From contig JAECYW010000019.1 of NCBI GenBank assembly GCA_023014335.1, positions 496,001 through 560,000 of the forward strand: a stretch of 64,000 bases of DNA, read 5' to 3'. Under the pieces are notes generated by a model. The model saw only the letters and a program-made list of their open reading frames with translations. It was not told the DNA's origin and did not search any database. This document shows, piece by piece, positions 9,811 to 20,505 of this stretch; positions within the stretch are counted from its first letter, which is position 1; each line of letters starts with the position of its first letter. The stretch is from Galerina marginata. Its lineage: Eukaryota > Basidiomycota > Agaricomycetes > Agaricales > Galerinaceae. A program made the position numbers and the translations under genes.

Positions 9811-12800
9811 TTACTCTTCTGCCTCGTCTTCTTCCGCGTCTGAATCCTCAGCTAAATGGACTTTGTCTAACGCGTAATCTCGTCTCTTTGGCTCAAAGTC
9901 ATCTTCTGGGCCATTGACTATCTTAGCTAGTCCCTCTTCTGATATATCAATAAGATCCAAGATGTTGTCGGGTACCTTAATACGTTCGCGGGCGAAATAA
10001 GGTACTACCCTAAAGGCCCCTACTTTATTTTGCCAGACTGCCCCGTCCATTTCTGAGACAACATAAGAACCGCCGCGGGTCCGTCTTATGACTATCATTG
10101 GTCCTAAATAACGCGGCTTCATCTTACTGTCTAGATTATCCTCGACTAGCGTATTTCTTACTAACACCAGGTCTCCTGGTCCGAAGTTATAATCTTTAAT
10201 GACAGCTTCGTTATCTTTCTCATAGCGTAGTAATTTTTCATACTTTTGCTGATCTATTCTGCCGCGCATTTGTTCTATATGGAGCCGGTGCTTGGCTAAT
10301 GCTTGAGCGCGGAACGCAACTAGTTCTTCGTGGCTCATCACACCTGTCGGTGGTTTGACTAACCAAGTTGCTTCTTTCACATCTAACGGTAGGATGGGAT
10401 TAGCACCCGTTATCATAAAGAATGGTGAACACCCTAGTCGTTTCCGTATAGTGACGCGGTCAGCCCACATCACATATGGTAGAAACCAGAACCACTTATG
10501 GACGTTCTTTTCCCCTAGTAACTTGTATAACATTTGCCTGACGTCCCAGTGAGGTCGTTCAATTGAGCCATTAGCTTGTGAGTTATAAGGCGAAATCCTA
10601 ATCCCTTTAATGCCATATTTCTGCTCAAGCCATTTTATCGCGGCGAGGAACGCAGGACCGTTATCCGTTACAAACTCTACCAAGCAGGCCCATCTACAAA
10701 TGATGTCTTCCCAGATCCACATTCCAATAGACCGACCGTCATTTTTCTTTAACGCGCGTCCCTCCATCCAAGAAGTCATCGCGCAGCGTCCGTGAGCAAT
10801 ATAAGGACATCCATTAGACGCGGGCGTCATATGCATCACGTCCGCGTGCAATGTCTGGAAGATTGACGGCGTATGAGTAATGACTGGCTTTATCTTTAAC
10901 ATAGTCTTCTGACGTTCTTGGCATACATGGCAAGTCTTGATAAACCAATTGACGTCTTTCTCCATTTCTGGCCACCAGAACCTCTGTATTAGTAACTGAT
11001 TGGTAGCATAGAAGCCTCGATGACCAACATGGTCGTGTGCCGCGGTCAACATATACATCCTTCTTTTCTTTTCTACGTATAACCTATGCTTGGCTTCCTG
11101 TCCTCTATGGTACAGTCGTCCCTCATACATTATAAAACGGTTCGCAAATCTGATAAACTGTGTGTACTCTTTTTCTTTCAAGCCCGCGGGCCTGAACCTT
11201 TTATTATTAAACCACTTCAGAACCCAAGATATCCTATTATCCTGTTCTTTAGCGCTAGGAGTCCGATGTAATTCTGGGTACGCGCCAGACTTATTCTTGA
11301 AGTCAGTCTCGTCTGGTAGGGCTAGCACATTAACTAACTGTTGTACCATGTCGCGTCTTTCGGGTCCCAATTGTACACTATTAGTGGTCAAATAATTTTC
11401 TAGTTGATCCTTTTCTTGCAGTCGGAAGATGTCAGCCTCTGCGAGCTCGGTCGCGAAGCAATCCACCGACTTTGCAATGCCTTTGAAATGACCTTGCGTT
11501 TCTTCAATGTCATCTACAAAGTCTACTATAGGACGCGGCAGCGGGTCGGTTACCTCCGCTAATTCTATGCGAGGTCCTACTCCAGCTTGAATAAACACAT
11601 TATCCACTATGGCTTGTGTGAATCCTTTCCTATTATCTATTTGATCCGCGAACTCCTCAATCGGTCTTAACGGCGGATCATCAGGATTTGCTATTTCTAT
11701 TTCTACCGGTCCCGAAGGATCGTCGTCGTCATTCTCTGTCTCCGGTGGTTCGGGATCATTAGGCTGGCGGTGGCGCCGCGACAATCCGTCAGGGCCAAAA
11801 GTTTTCCCCGCCTTGTGACGTAGAGTAAAATGAAACAGCCCGACTTGCTCTATCCAGCGGTTAATTACCGCGTTAGGCATCATGTCCGGATTATGTAGCA
11901 TTCCCCCTATGAACTGCGCGTCCGTTTCCACTATCAGTTTCCTGACTCCTATTAACCACTTCTTATTCTCAGTCAAAGCTCTCTTTAATCCATACAGCTC
12001 TCGTTTTGGTTGTGAGTACCGCGCCTCCTGATCACTTAGTGTGATGGAGCCAAATTTTGCAAAACGATGCTTCTTGGGATCGTCCTTGTCTTCTTGATAG
12101 ATGTAGTACCCCACTGCAATATATGAAGTATCTACTGCTAAGACAACTGCCCCTTGTCCTTCGTAATCAATAGGTTGGAGCGCGTACGAATTTCGCACTC
12201 CATCTTTTAGCATGGCCATACTCTTTTCTTGATCGGGACCCCAAACAAATGGAGTGTCGAGCCGCGTCAACTTTTGAAGATGCCGCGCCCGCTCCGCGTA
12301 ATTGGAGATATACGATCTGAGTACGCCCGCGGTTCCTAAAAACGCTCGGACATCGGACAGGTCTTTACACGGGCCCCAGTCCTCTATGACCTTGATACGT
12401 TCAGTAGTAGGTTTTCGTCCATCCATGGTACACAAGTGCCCGACAACAGTGATTTCGGCCGCGCAGATAGTCGACTTAGTACCAGAGAAGGTTCCACCAC
12501 AGTACTTCATCCGTTGTACAATTCTGTTTACATTCTGTATGTGCTCCCATACAAACCTTCTAATTCCAGCATTTTCTGGTATAGTTTCATATGATCCGTC
12601 CTCCAGCTTGTATCGTGTTTTGGGGCCGCGGACGGGCACATCATCTATATAGGGTATCGTACAATGCGGAATTTCCGGTTGTAGGATAAAAGTCACATCA
12701 TCGTGGAATATTGGCACAGAGTTTGTCCAACCCATAGGTAGTGTTACCAAACGCATAGCTCCGTAGGGCGTCTGAAAAGTAGTGAGGTCGCGGCTTGACT

Positions 12801-13701
12801 CGTCAAGTATCCGCTCGTCATATCCTACATATAAATCAAACATGCCTCCACAGGCGCGGCCCGCGAAATGGGTGGCTAAATCTTCTGTAGCCGGTGGCAG
12901 ACCCGAATGCGCGATGGTAACTGCATTCAAAGGTTCCAGACTGTGTACTATCCTTAGACTTTTTCCATCCTTCTTTACTACAGTAAACCATCTAGATCTA
13001 AATGACGAGTTCGACGGCTCATAGACTCCTGAGTCCCTTTTTGACTTGATTATTTTACAAACCTCGTCGTATAGTCCGGGAGGTATGGGAATATTTTTAT
13101 ATACCCAAGGAGTGTGCTCTACGGTAGGGATGACTACGGGAGGGAAGAAATCTTCCCTAAATTGTCCGCGTTCAGTGTCATCCCAAGCAAAGGCGCCGTT
13201 CTGCTCCATCATAAAATGGTGGACCAGTTTTCTTTCTTCTGGGAGTAAGAAATCACCGTCATGTACCTTATCAAATGCCTGTTGTCGTTCCGCGGTATAC
13301 CGTCCAGTGGGAGTAAACTCAGGTGGGTGCGTACTTAACTTCGGCATATTTTCTAACGGATCTCCCTTAATTTCTCTCTTGATTCTAAATTTTTCGGGCA
13401 ATTCAGCATAGACGGGTTTTACTTTCTGAGCTACAGGTTTGTATTTCTTTCCTAAGAAAACCGACGCGGCAGGTCCAGAGGACGCCGAGAACACTTCTCC
13501 TTGCTGAAAGAAAGCCTGCACTTTTTCCTTGTCTGACTTGTCTATGTCGTCTTCGTGTATTGCCGCGGCTAGGAAGGCATTCCTAACACCTTCATCTGAA
13601 AACTTCTGTCCTTTCGGTTCAGCATATCCTGCAATGGATATGGTCTGAGTTTCTTCATTCAACTCGAACAACAGCGCTACCTCTCCTTGATCCGGGATCA
13701 A
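9811..13701 (-). CDS. pol: Pol polyprotein: reverse transcriptase, RNase H, integrase
   Basis: About 1,296 residues. RT has the catalytic PYIDDVPV (Y-x-D-D) and upstream [17 protein letters not shown] blocks. RNase H follows with its acidic residues in [25 protein letters not shown] and the final D of FGPDGLSRR. Integrase has an HHCC zinc finger (H-x3-H … C-x2-C, ending CHVCQ), then the D,D,E core in [16 protein letters not shown] and NGSIERP. A GPY/F-like YLGPMIVI module follows. No chromodomain is seen; the C-terminus is acidic ([12 protein letters not shown]). The frame has no ATG at its start and overlaps the protease stop in the -1 frame, so it is expected as a frameshift fusion. Confidence 0.95.
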   Translation of the reverse strand: MIPDQGEVALLFELNEETQTISIAGYAEPKGQKFSDEGVRNAFLAAAIHEDDIDKSDKEKVQAFFQQGEVFSASSGPAASVFLGKKYKPVAQKVKPVYAELPEKFRIKREIKGDPLENMPKLSTHPPEFTPTGRYTAERQQAFDKVHDGDFLLPEERKLVHHFMMEQNGAFAWDDTERGQFREDFFPPVVIPTVEHTPWVYKNIPIPPGLYDEVCKIIKSKRDSGVYEPSNSSFRSRWFTVVKKDGKSLRIVHSLEPLNAVTIAHSGLPPATEDLATHFAGRACGGMFDLYVGYDERILDESSRDLTTFQTPYGAMRLVTLPMGWTNSVPIFHDDVTFILQPEIPHCTIPYIDDVPVRGPKTRYKLEDGSYETIPENAGIRRFVWEHIQNVNRIVQRMKYCGGTFSGTKSTICAAEITVVGHLCTMDGRKPTTERIKVIEDWGPCKDLSDVRAFLGTAGVLRSYISNYAERARHLQKLTRLDTPFVWGPDQEKSMAMLKDGVRNSYALQPIDYEGQGAVVLAVDTSYIAVGYYIYQEDKDDPKKHRFAKFGSITLSDQEARYSQPKRELYGLKRALTENKKWLIGVRKLIVETDAQFIGGMLHNPDMMPNAVINRWIEQVGLFHFTLRHKAGKTFGPDGLSRRHRQPNDPEPPETENDDDDPSGPVEIEIANPDDPPLRPIEEFADQIDNRKGFTQAIVDNVFIQAGVGPRIELAEVTDPLPRPIVDFVDDIEETQGHFKGIAKSVDCFATELAEADIFRLQEKDQLENYLTTNSVQLGPERRDMVQQLVNVLALPDETDFKNKSGAYPELHRTPSAKEQDNRISWVLKWFNNKRFRPAGLKEKEYTQFIRFANRFIMYEGRLYHRGQEAKHRLYVEKKRRMYMLTAAHDHVGHRGFYATNQLLIQRFWWPEMEKDVNWFIKTCHVCQERQKTMLKIKPVITHTPSIFQTLHADVMHMTPASNGCPYIAHGRCAMTSWMEGRALKKNDGRSIGMWIWEDIICRWACLVEFVTDNGPAFLAAIKWLEQKYGIKGIRISPYNSQANGSIERPHWDVRQMLYKLLGEKNVHKWFWFLPYVMWADRVTIRKRLGCSPFFMITGANPILPLDVKEATWLVKPPTGVMSHEELVAFRAQALAKHRLHIEQMRGRIDQQKYEKLLRYEKDNEAVIKDYNFGPGDLVLVRNTLVEDNLDSKMKPRYLGPMIVIRRTRGGSYVVSEMDGAVWQNKVGAFRVVPYFARERIKVPDNILDLIDISEEGLAKIVNGPEDDFEPKRRDYALDKVHLAEDSDAEEDEAEE

Positions 13702-13715
13702 TTCCTCAAGGTGAT

Positions 13716-13723
13716 CTAAAAAG
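13716..13723 (-). other. Likely -1 frameshift site, protease to pol
   Basis: The protease frame ends GCT TTT TAG. A tRNA on TTT can slip back one base onto another TTT (run of five T), after which the -1 frame reads TTA GAT… into pol. An inverted repeat (CCTTGA … TCAAGG) begins four bases downstream, a typical stimulator position. Confidence 0.55.
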
Positions 13724-14900
13724 CCTGAGCCTTCTTCCTCTGAAGGACATCCGGACTCTCGCCGCGGCGATAAGTAGGTAGCACAGCTCTGTTATTGCTA
13801 TTGGGATCGTTAATTACAATCCTTTGATCCCCATCGTCGCTGTTCTGTACCGTGCTGCTAGTTAGCACATCAAATGGTCGGCCTAGCAGGACGCGGTAAG
13901 CGGGATTTTTGATGATGTGCACTTGTAGGTACACCGTAACCCCTCCGAACTGGAACGCGACATTTTCTGCTAGTCCTAAACTTTTCTCAACTGATCCATT
14001 GGCGCTTTGCATGTTAATAGTGATATTAGGATTCCAGGTTAAACCCATTTCTACCGCTATAGCTTCTGCCATGGACACTATCTGTGACCCACTATCTACA
14101 ATAGACTCCTCTTGTCCGATATTATTGATCTTCGGATAGAGAGATCTTAGAGCATAAGTGTCGCGCGCCACATAGACTTCTTTGGGTACCGCGCCATCAT
14201 GGGTTTGAGCAAATTGTAGGTACGGATCCGACGCGACTTTCAGATCAGGTCTCAGACTTTGGTCGTTAAGTATGCCAGCCAGCATATAATTAGATACTGG
14301 TAGCTGATCTACTGTTAGACCTGTTTCAATCTCCCTACTGCGCGCGTCTTCTTCCAACAATTCCTCCATGAGTACCGGTTTCCGAGTTTTAGTGACGTTC
14401 CTTTTCAGCGCGTCGCGAATGTTAGGCGCGTTACCCAAAAGGTTCCTCAAAGGGATGGATACTGATAAATCCAATATCTCTTCCAGAACCTTTTCTGAAT
14501 CAGCCTGTTCTTCTACTGGCGCTTGGGTTTTGTAGGACGGTCCCGGACGCGGCACTTCCTCACTGGTCGTTGGTTGAGGCGTTCCAGTGGGCCGTTGGAC
14601 TGATTTCAAAGGTGGAACATCTACGTAAGGTAGCTCCTTAGGTTTTATTATTGCCTTAGGGAGACTCTCCTTTGTCGATGTCCTCTCTTTGACTTTCTTT
14701 CCTGGCCGCGTCGGTTCACGACGTACTTCTGCTACTTCTTCTTCGTCACTGTTGGCCTCTTCCTCAGCTTCTGTCTCATTATCTATCTCTTCGCGGGCTG
14801 CATTTCTTTTTGCAAACCTAACGCTTCGACTGTTCTCCGGGGGTTTCGTTTTGGTTGACTTATCCGCTGGTCTAGAAGAGGAAGTCGCCACCCCCTTCAT
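13716..14900 (-). CDS. Retrotransposon aspartic protease domain
   Basis: A 394-residue frame between gag and pol. The N-terminal half is charged and low complexity (acidic runs, Pro/Thr-rich). The C-terminal half is a retropepsin-like domain with the active-site motif VDSGSQ and, about 75 residues later, the flap/ILG-type [10 protein letters not shown]. It lies in the -1 frame relative to gag, and its ATG (14,900) is five bases after the gag stop, so either frameshifting at 14,912-14,918 or stop-restart initiation could express it. It ends at a stop that overlaps the second slip site. Confidence 0.9.
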   Translation of the reverse strand: MKGVATSSSRPADKSTKTKPPENSRSVRFAKRNAAREEIDNETEAEEEANSDEEEVAEVRREPTRPGKKVKERTSTKESLPKAIIKPKELPYVDVPPLKSVQRPTGTPQPTTSEEVPRPGPSYKTQAPVEEQADSEKVLEEILDLSVSIPLRNLLGNAPNIRDALKRNVTKTRKPVLMEELLEEDARSREIETGLTVDQLPVSNYMLAGILNDQSLRPDLKVASDPYLQFAQTHDGAVPKEVYVARDTYALRSLYPKINNIGQEESIVDSGSQIVSMAEAIAVEMGLTWNPNITINMQSANGSVEKSLGLAENVAFQFGGVTVYLQVHIIKNPAYRVLLGRPFDVLTSSTVQNSDDGDQRIVINDPNSNNRAVLPTYRRGESPDVLQRKKAQAF

Positions 14901-14905
14901 CGAAC

Positions 14906-16606
14906 TTACTGAAAACCCGACTGAGACGAGGTCTGGTCCGCGGCTTCTGCCCTAGCGAATTCAGCCCTTGTTAACACCCTATCGACAGCATCTCTGCCAT
15001 ACTCTTGAGAGAGGAGTGCTAAGTGTCTCGCAATCTCCGCGTCACTTGCCAACCGATCATGAGCTTGAGTGTAGAAGACGTCGTAGTCTTCGTCCACATC
15101 TTGGAAGAAGCCCGTTTGTGGTGCGGGTTGTCTTGCCGGGACCGCTGGTCTGCCGCGGTTCTTGAACTCAATTACTTCTTTCATTGTCTTGTTTCCATCC
15201 AACGGTACTAGGTCGCCGTTAGGTAGTCGGATTTTATTTGTCTCATTCCGTACTACCCAACCATAGGAAACATGCTTACTAGCATGTGGACAGTCACCAA
15301 TGCGATGACCCGTCTCCCTACAGTAGAAACAGATATTTCCATTGGAATCGCGGCCCATGTACGTATTGTTCCTGTTGTACATTCCCGGTGGATTAGCTGG
15401 TGGTCCGTTAAACGGAGTAGGAGTAGGCGCCCGTTTTAGTCCATTTATCGCGTTGAACATTTGATCGAGCCGCGTCGATATGTCCTGCGTTGTCCGAGCT
15501 TGGAGCTTAACGGAATCTTGTAATGTCGCCATACCTTCTTCTAGTTTTGGGATTGCTTCCCTATCATAAGACGCGTCCGGTCTACCATAGGCCGCGGCAG
15601 TTTCGTTAGTGCCGTACCGACTTCCTGACTGGTAGTTACGTTCCGCGACTATTACCGCGGCATCGATCACATCGTTAAGAGTAAAGCGATCCTCGTTCCT
15701 CTTGCGCTCGACGGTACCATCAGGCGCCGTTGGCTTAGTCCTGTCACTGAGAAGGTCCAGCCTATCTTCGATACGCCTTACAAACTCTGGGTGAAGACAA
15801 GAATAAAATTTTAAAACTAGTTCCCGGTTAGACATTAAAGCTGGAGGCGTTAGAAGTTTAGCAGCTTCGGCACAGAAGGACCTTTTCAAACTCAAGAGTT
15901 CTTCTAGGTTTTCCTCTCTGATGCGCCTGCCACCTCCCTTCGCGCGAATTATCTTTTCCAACCTCTCTAGCGAGCCTGTTTCTAGGGCCGCGGCCTCGGG
16001 GTAACTTTTTATAATTTCTTTCTTATAATCTTCCCAGGTTCCTGGTTCTTTATAGGAAGCAAACGCCTGCCACTCAGACTCTGTTACGGCTGTCGCGTAC
16101 TTTCCTAGGAGCTTTTTCTTTTCTGCATCGTCTTCTATCTTATTTGTTTTGTACAAGTCCTCGATCCTACTAATAAATCGTAGTAGTTCCGATGGCTGGT
16201 CTTCGTCGAACTTGGGCGCGTCTCGCGAGCCCGGGATTGGCATAGTCATTTTGTCTGAACTTATTATGGGTTCTGGGACTACGTCGGGTATTGGGTTGAC
16301 TGTACTTTGTGCTACAGTTGATGGTGTTGTTAAAGCGAGTGCAGAGGTGGACCTGATTATATCTTCAGGTTCTATACTGGCTCGTCTTTGTTGGTGATCC
16401 AAATTAGCTTCGATCCGCTGTCTATAGCGTTCCTGAGCTGGATTTTTAGGCTTGGCTGGTTTAGATTTACTAACGCTTGGTAGCTTGTCCTGATACGGAA
16501 CTACGGGTCTATTAGAATTGACTGTGGTTCTCGTCGGTCGCCGGACAGTTACGGTCTGAGGGACTTGACTTGTGGTCGCGGCACCTTCAGTACTTTCTTG
16601 CTCCAC
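14906..16606 (-). CDS. gag: Gag polyprotein with CCHC zinc knuckle
   Basis: Capsid-type region starts at about MPIPGSRDAPKFDEDQP with a helical capsid domain (LLRFISRIEDLY…), then an arginine-rich segment and one CCHC knuckle C-x2-C-x4-H-x4-C (CFYCRETGHRIGDC) near residue 430. The frame is open from 16,606 but has no ATG until 16,249-16,247, and the leader between it and the LTR has none either. The first ~118 residues look coding, so either a non-AUG start, a spliced leader, or start at the internal ATG must be assumed. The 3' end carries the slip site GGGTTTT just before TAA. Confidence 0.9.
   Translation of the reverse strand: MEQESTEGAATTSQVPQTVTVRRPTRTTVNSNRPVVPYQDKLPSVSKSKPAKPKNPAQERYRQRIEANLDHQQRRASIEPEDIIRSTSALALTTPSTVAQSTVNPIPDVVPEPIISSDKMTMPIPGSRDAPKFDEDQPSELLRFISRIEDLYKTNKIEDDAEKKKLLGKYATAVTESEWQAFASYKEPGTWEDYKKEIIKSYPEAAALETGSLERLEKIIRAKGGGRRIREENLEELLSLKRSFCAEAAKLLTPPALMSNRELVLKFYSCLHPEFVRRIEDRLDLLSDRTKPTAPDGTVERKRNEDRFTLNDVIDAAVIVAERNYQSGSRYGTNETAAAYGRPDASYDREAIPKLEEGMATLQDSVKLQARTTQDISTRLDQMFNAINGLKRAPTPTPFNGPPANPPGMYNRNNTYMGRDSNGNICFYCRETGHRIGDCPHASKHVSYGWVVRNETNKIRLPNGDLVPLDGNKTMKEVIEFKNRGRPAVPARQPAPQTGFFQDVDEDYDVFYTQAHDRLASDAEIARHLALLSQEYGRDAVDRVLTRAEFARAEAADQTSSQSGFQ
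14912..14918 (-). other. Canonical -1 slip heptamer, gag to protease
   Basis: Gag reads TC(G GGT TTT) CAG TAA: an exact X-XXY-YYZ heptamer (GGGTTTT) two codons before the stop. A -1 slip gives GGG TTT TCA GTA AGT TCG ATG…, directly in the protease frame. CAGTAAGT here also looks like a splice donor. Confidence 0.7.
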
Positions 16607-16749
16607 GCGTTTCTCTTTCGCTTTGCCTTTGCCCGCTATTTTCTTAAAGTCTCAGGGTATAGCTGATCCTTCAAAAGAATAGATGGTTTTGGTTTTATGA
16701 ACGTGTTTGTAACAATTGTTTTATCTGAATTGACTCTAGTATTAACCCT

Positions 16750-16767
16750 CCCTCGCGGTGGGCTCCA
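16750..16767 (-). other. Primer-binding site
   Basis: Two bases inside the 5' LTR the minus strand reads TGGAGCCCACCGCGAGGG, which has the TGG expected to pair with a tRNA CCA end. The implied tRNA would end …GGTGGGCU-CCA; I cannot name it. Confidence 0.65.
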
Positions 16768-16769
16768 GA

Positions 16770-18480
16770 TGAGATGCTTGCTGCGGGGTGACTCCGAAAC
16801 ACAAAAGAGACGCGGCCGTAGTAGATAGTTTTATCTCTCAATAAAACCAATCAACCAAACAACCAAAATCCCCTGTAAATCAGACTCTACAAGTGACGCG
16901 GACAAAACACCCAATCAATCAATCAATATAATTGACTAGTTCTTTTTGGGAGGGACAGAGGTTTTATAATATCGAGAGTCAAACGAGATATTCAAAGGTT
17001 ACGCAGCCGCCGCGGACACTTCGTTAATTGACTTAAGCGACGCGGCCACCACAGAGGTGAACAGGTATAAAGTTTTTATTGGTATTTGGGGTCGATACTG
17101 GGACTACACTTCTTGTGTAACTGAGAAAACGGGCACTCGGGCGCGTACTGACTTGTCACTCGGGACACTGAACTCGACGTCTCTCGGGACGCGTACTAAC
17201 GAAACTTGGGCCACCAAAACCCTTTACTAACGTGAACGTGATAGATACTACAATGTCCAGAACAGTCTACAACCCTCGAAGTTGTTCCTGCTACAGTCCA
17301 GGTCTTAGACACGCGGCGCACTACCAAAGTACTCGTACCGCGGCTAATCGGATGGCCACTGAAGCCTTGTTCAAGTCAATAAAGACAGGTGAAATAGGAT
17401 CGTTGTTCAAATCTCTCGAATAGTTATCACTCAGATCACAAAGGTGAAATTCCGTTATCAACGCGAACAATCAATTGTTTTGAAATTCCTCGAAGTCAAG
17501 TTACAATTTTAGAGACTCTTATTGTGCCGCGCAAACGACTGGAGTATAATCTCGTGGGTAGTAAATTGCTTGCCTCTACCTATGTAGTTCTACTGCTTTT
17601 ATAGTACATTAGAGCTGATACATGTGATACATTCGCGTAAAACTACTTGACCAATCTTTAAGACGCGTCCGCGCGCCAATCTGTATGACTTCAATATCCC
17701 GCGTTATCTGTGTGACCTCATCAGACATCATCTTTGGTAGGTGCTGACTCAAGTAGAACGCGTAAGCTTTTCTGATTGGTCGGCTCCTGACTCGGCTTGT
17801 CGGCCGCGTCTGATATTTCTTCTATTTTTAGCCCATCTGATGCCCAGAGAACTTGGAGGTTCTCGGTCATCCCGGACGCGTCCGTATCTAATCTCACTAG
17901 AGTCCATGCTGACGCGAACTTGCACAGTCATCCATCTTAGAGGACGTCGGCGAGACGCGGCATCTCTAGGGACGCGTTTGTCGTCATCAGTTGTCTGATG
18001 TCAGCAAGTTCCAGACCAGTCCTCGTCTATTTTTATATGTCCGAGTCATCCGATGCTTCTTCGGTCTGGCCGCGGCAATTGCCGTGACGCGATGCTGAGA
18101 AGGAGAAACTCCGTCCATTGCCTAATGCGGAGGCGCGCGCTAACTTCATTGGCGCTTATCGTGGCCCCATAACCTCGGATAGTAGTCCTTTCTATTTGTA
18201 CTAGAGACCTGCACTTTCGATTTACTTGTCCAGGCTGGCCCGCGTTCACAATACCAGGAGTCCGCGGCCTTAATGTACAGATTTAATTGATTCTGTAGTT
18301 ATAAGTCCGTTCTGCTCGCGGCACCTCGTCGCGTACAGTAGTTTCCTCTAGTCTATGCAGCGTATCTGACTACTCGGACTATTAAATAGTCACTGCATAG
18401 ATACTTATTCTAAGTTCAAAAATTATATAGGGTTCGCGAAATGCAAAGATTTCAGGGCTAGTTTCAAGGCCGTCCCTTCA
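16770..18480 (-). repeat. Long terminal repeat, 5' LTR of the element
   Basis: Second 1,711 bp LTR, same length and apparently same sequence as 980-2690. It drives gag-pol leftwards. The host gene exon resumes at 18,481. Confidence 0.95.
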
Positions 18481-20401
18481 GCGGATCAGGTGTTGCGGTA
18501 CGAGATCGAGAAGATGCAGAAGTAGAAGTAGTCGGAGGAACAGAACCACTAGCTGATGCAGAACGTCTGAACGATGGGGGAATAGCAGATGCAACAATGA
18601 TCTCATTCTCCTAGTAAACAAGTCTTCAAAAAAGTCCAAAATTGAAATAAATCATATAACATACAACTGCAAGATGTGTCACCATTCGACCATCTTGTTG
18701 AACCCAGATACATGGGTCATTATCACTGGCAGCAATATTGTAACGACCTTTGATACACCACTGATTGGATTCAAGAGCATAGACCCGTAAGTTGTTTTCT
18801 GGAAAATGATTTTAAAACACTGAGAATATATTGTAAGTGATTACTTACTGCGGACCGGCGAATAATTTCGACCCACACGCTCCAAAAGTGGGCCCATAGT
18901 CTTGTGACATGGAGTAGAAATTTTGAGAACCGACACAGCCATATCATCAACAAATACAGCTTTAGGTGGCTCCGATAAAACTGTCAGATTGACATGGCCC
19001 GAAACTTGAACCAGTTCACTTTGATCATCGTCGATTTCATCACCGAAGTTGTGAACATTACCCAGAGCTTTGTTTCGCAAGATCCCACCATGTGAACGTG
19101 ACGAGCCATTGGCGGGTGGCTGAACTTTAGGAGCAGGAAGGTTGGCAATGTCAATATCTAAATAGTGATAAATAATCATACAGAGAAGTAAAAATAAATT
19201 AATACCAGGTTCACCCATCTCAACATCAACGTCGACACCAGCCATGGAAACATGCTGACTGGTACCAGAGAAATGGGCGGTGACTTTTGGCTTGCCTCGA
19301 GGGGGACCAACACGGCCAGGTGGATCAACACGGTGAGCAGAACGCCCACGCACAAAGTCCATGTCCACATCCTCATCATTCAACTCATGGCGATGAAAAT
19401 CGCTTGAGTCACGGAATTGTTCAGTCTCGAAATAAGCATGGCTATCATCATTATCACCAATGTCACGACGTGGGCGAGAGCCTGAAGCTGCAGTAGACTT
19501 GCGATGGGTTTTCGGAACAGCTTCCGAAGGTGAATCATACTCCAAATCATCTACAGCCTCATTGTCATTCCTTGAATCCTCCTCAGCCTCATCCTCCTCA
19601 GGCTCAGCCTCTTCAGGCTCAGCCTCCTCAGCCTCATCCGAAACCTCTACAATTGGTTCACGCTCAGCCCGAAGCCTAGAGCTTTTAATCATGGGGGGTG
19701 GAGGGAGGAATGATGCATGTGGGGAACGGGCCTGACGTTCAGGTGGGGCAACAGATGTGCCCTGAGCATCAAGGGTTCTAGCAACACTTTTTTTTAAAAA
19801 AAAAAAAAACACAAAATGAGGATTTAAGTATAAAAACTGAGACGACAGGAGGCTTACGGGGTGATTTTGAGGGGTCGACCTTTGGCATTCTCAATGGCAT
19901 CTTCTGCAGCACGATCTGCATCCGTTTTCCTTCAAAAAAAATCCAGTATTATCCCCATTAGCTGATACACACTGTGAACAGTGAGTCAACATACCTCTGC
20001 TTCCCACCTCTTCCCCCACCTCTTCCTCTGGCTCTTCCTCCACCTCTCCCGTCACCTCTCCCTCCACCTCTCCCGTCACCTCTCCCTCCTCCTCCTCCTC
20101 CTCCTCCTCCTCTCCCTCCCCTTGCTTTCGTAGTTGGGGCCTTCTTTAAAGGCAGCACACTATCTTCTTCGTACTCCAAAGCCACCGCAGAAGCGAAGTC
20201 ACCATCGTCACCATCACCATCATCATCATCATCAGCCGCGACAACCTTGTTGCGCTTGCTGGAGACGGTGGTAGTAGTGGTGGTTGATCGGAGACGCTTA
20301 CGGGGTTGTGGAGGGGGTGATGGCGATGGTTCAGGCACTGTGCCTGCAGATCGCGTCAAACGAGTTGACATTGTGGTGTATGTAGCACTGGCGGTACTCA
20401 T
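18481..20401 (-). pseudogene. Host gene, 5' half (RGG-rich, disordered protein)
   Basis: Six exons join in consistent phase: 20401-19995, 19929-19858, 19786-19206, 19157-18849, 18798-18683, 18610-18481, the last running into the insertion point at …TATPDP and continuing at 975 with LYGVSGG. Residues show a Ser/Pro basic start (PRKRLRS), an Asp-rich stretch, a Gly/Arg RGG-type box encoded by a (CCT)n-like run at about 20,030-20,115, acidic EAEEAEPEE repeats, then an ordered part with W/C residues (NQWCIKGRY, CIWVQQDG). The intact protein would be about 765 residues. RGG box and acidic tracts suggest RNA or chromatin binding; no family recognised. Upstream is a CACGTG at about 20,473. The gene is broken only by the retrotransposon. 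Confidence 0.8.
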
Positions 20402-20505
20402 TTAGTCAGTAGGTTTATGATGAGGAGGAGGAGGGAGGGCTTACAATATGGCGGGTGTCGTATGTTGTACAGCTCACGTGCACGGTTGAGTTCACAGGAA
20501 GTTGG
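20402..20505 (-). promoter_or_regulatory. Upstream region of the interrupted host gene
   Basis: About 100 bp rich in purines (GAGGAGGAGGAGGG) with a CACGTG E-box at about 20,473, before the start codon at 20,401. No TATA box is clear. Confidence 0.35.

Larger units (their letters stand above)
980..18480 (-). mobile_element. Ty3/gypsy LTR retrotransposon with antisense gene cassette
   Basis: A complete 17,501 bp element: LTRs 980-2690 and 16,770-18,480, TG…CA ends, 4 bp target duplication, primer-binding site inside the right LTR and polypurine tract inside the left LTR, so the element reads on the minus strand. Order from its 5' end is LTR, PBS, gag, protease, pol (RT, RNase H, integrase), then a 7 kb region with four multi-exon genes on the opposite strand, polypurine tract, LTR. 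The domain order RT-RNase H-integrase places it in Ty3/gypsy (Metaviridae). All three gag-pol frames look open. Equal-length and apparently identical LTRs indicate a recent insertion. Internal length is 14,079 bp, far above the usual 4-6 kb for the group. Frequent CGCG words mark the element from end to end and stop at its borders. Confidence 0.95.

Noticed and set aside
10355..13411. Plus-strand frames of 60-121 codons opposite pol
   Set aside because: Shadows of the pol frame; no introns or domains, unlike the true cargo genes.
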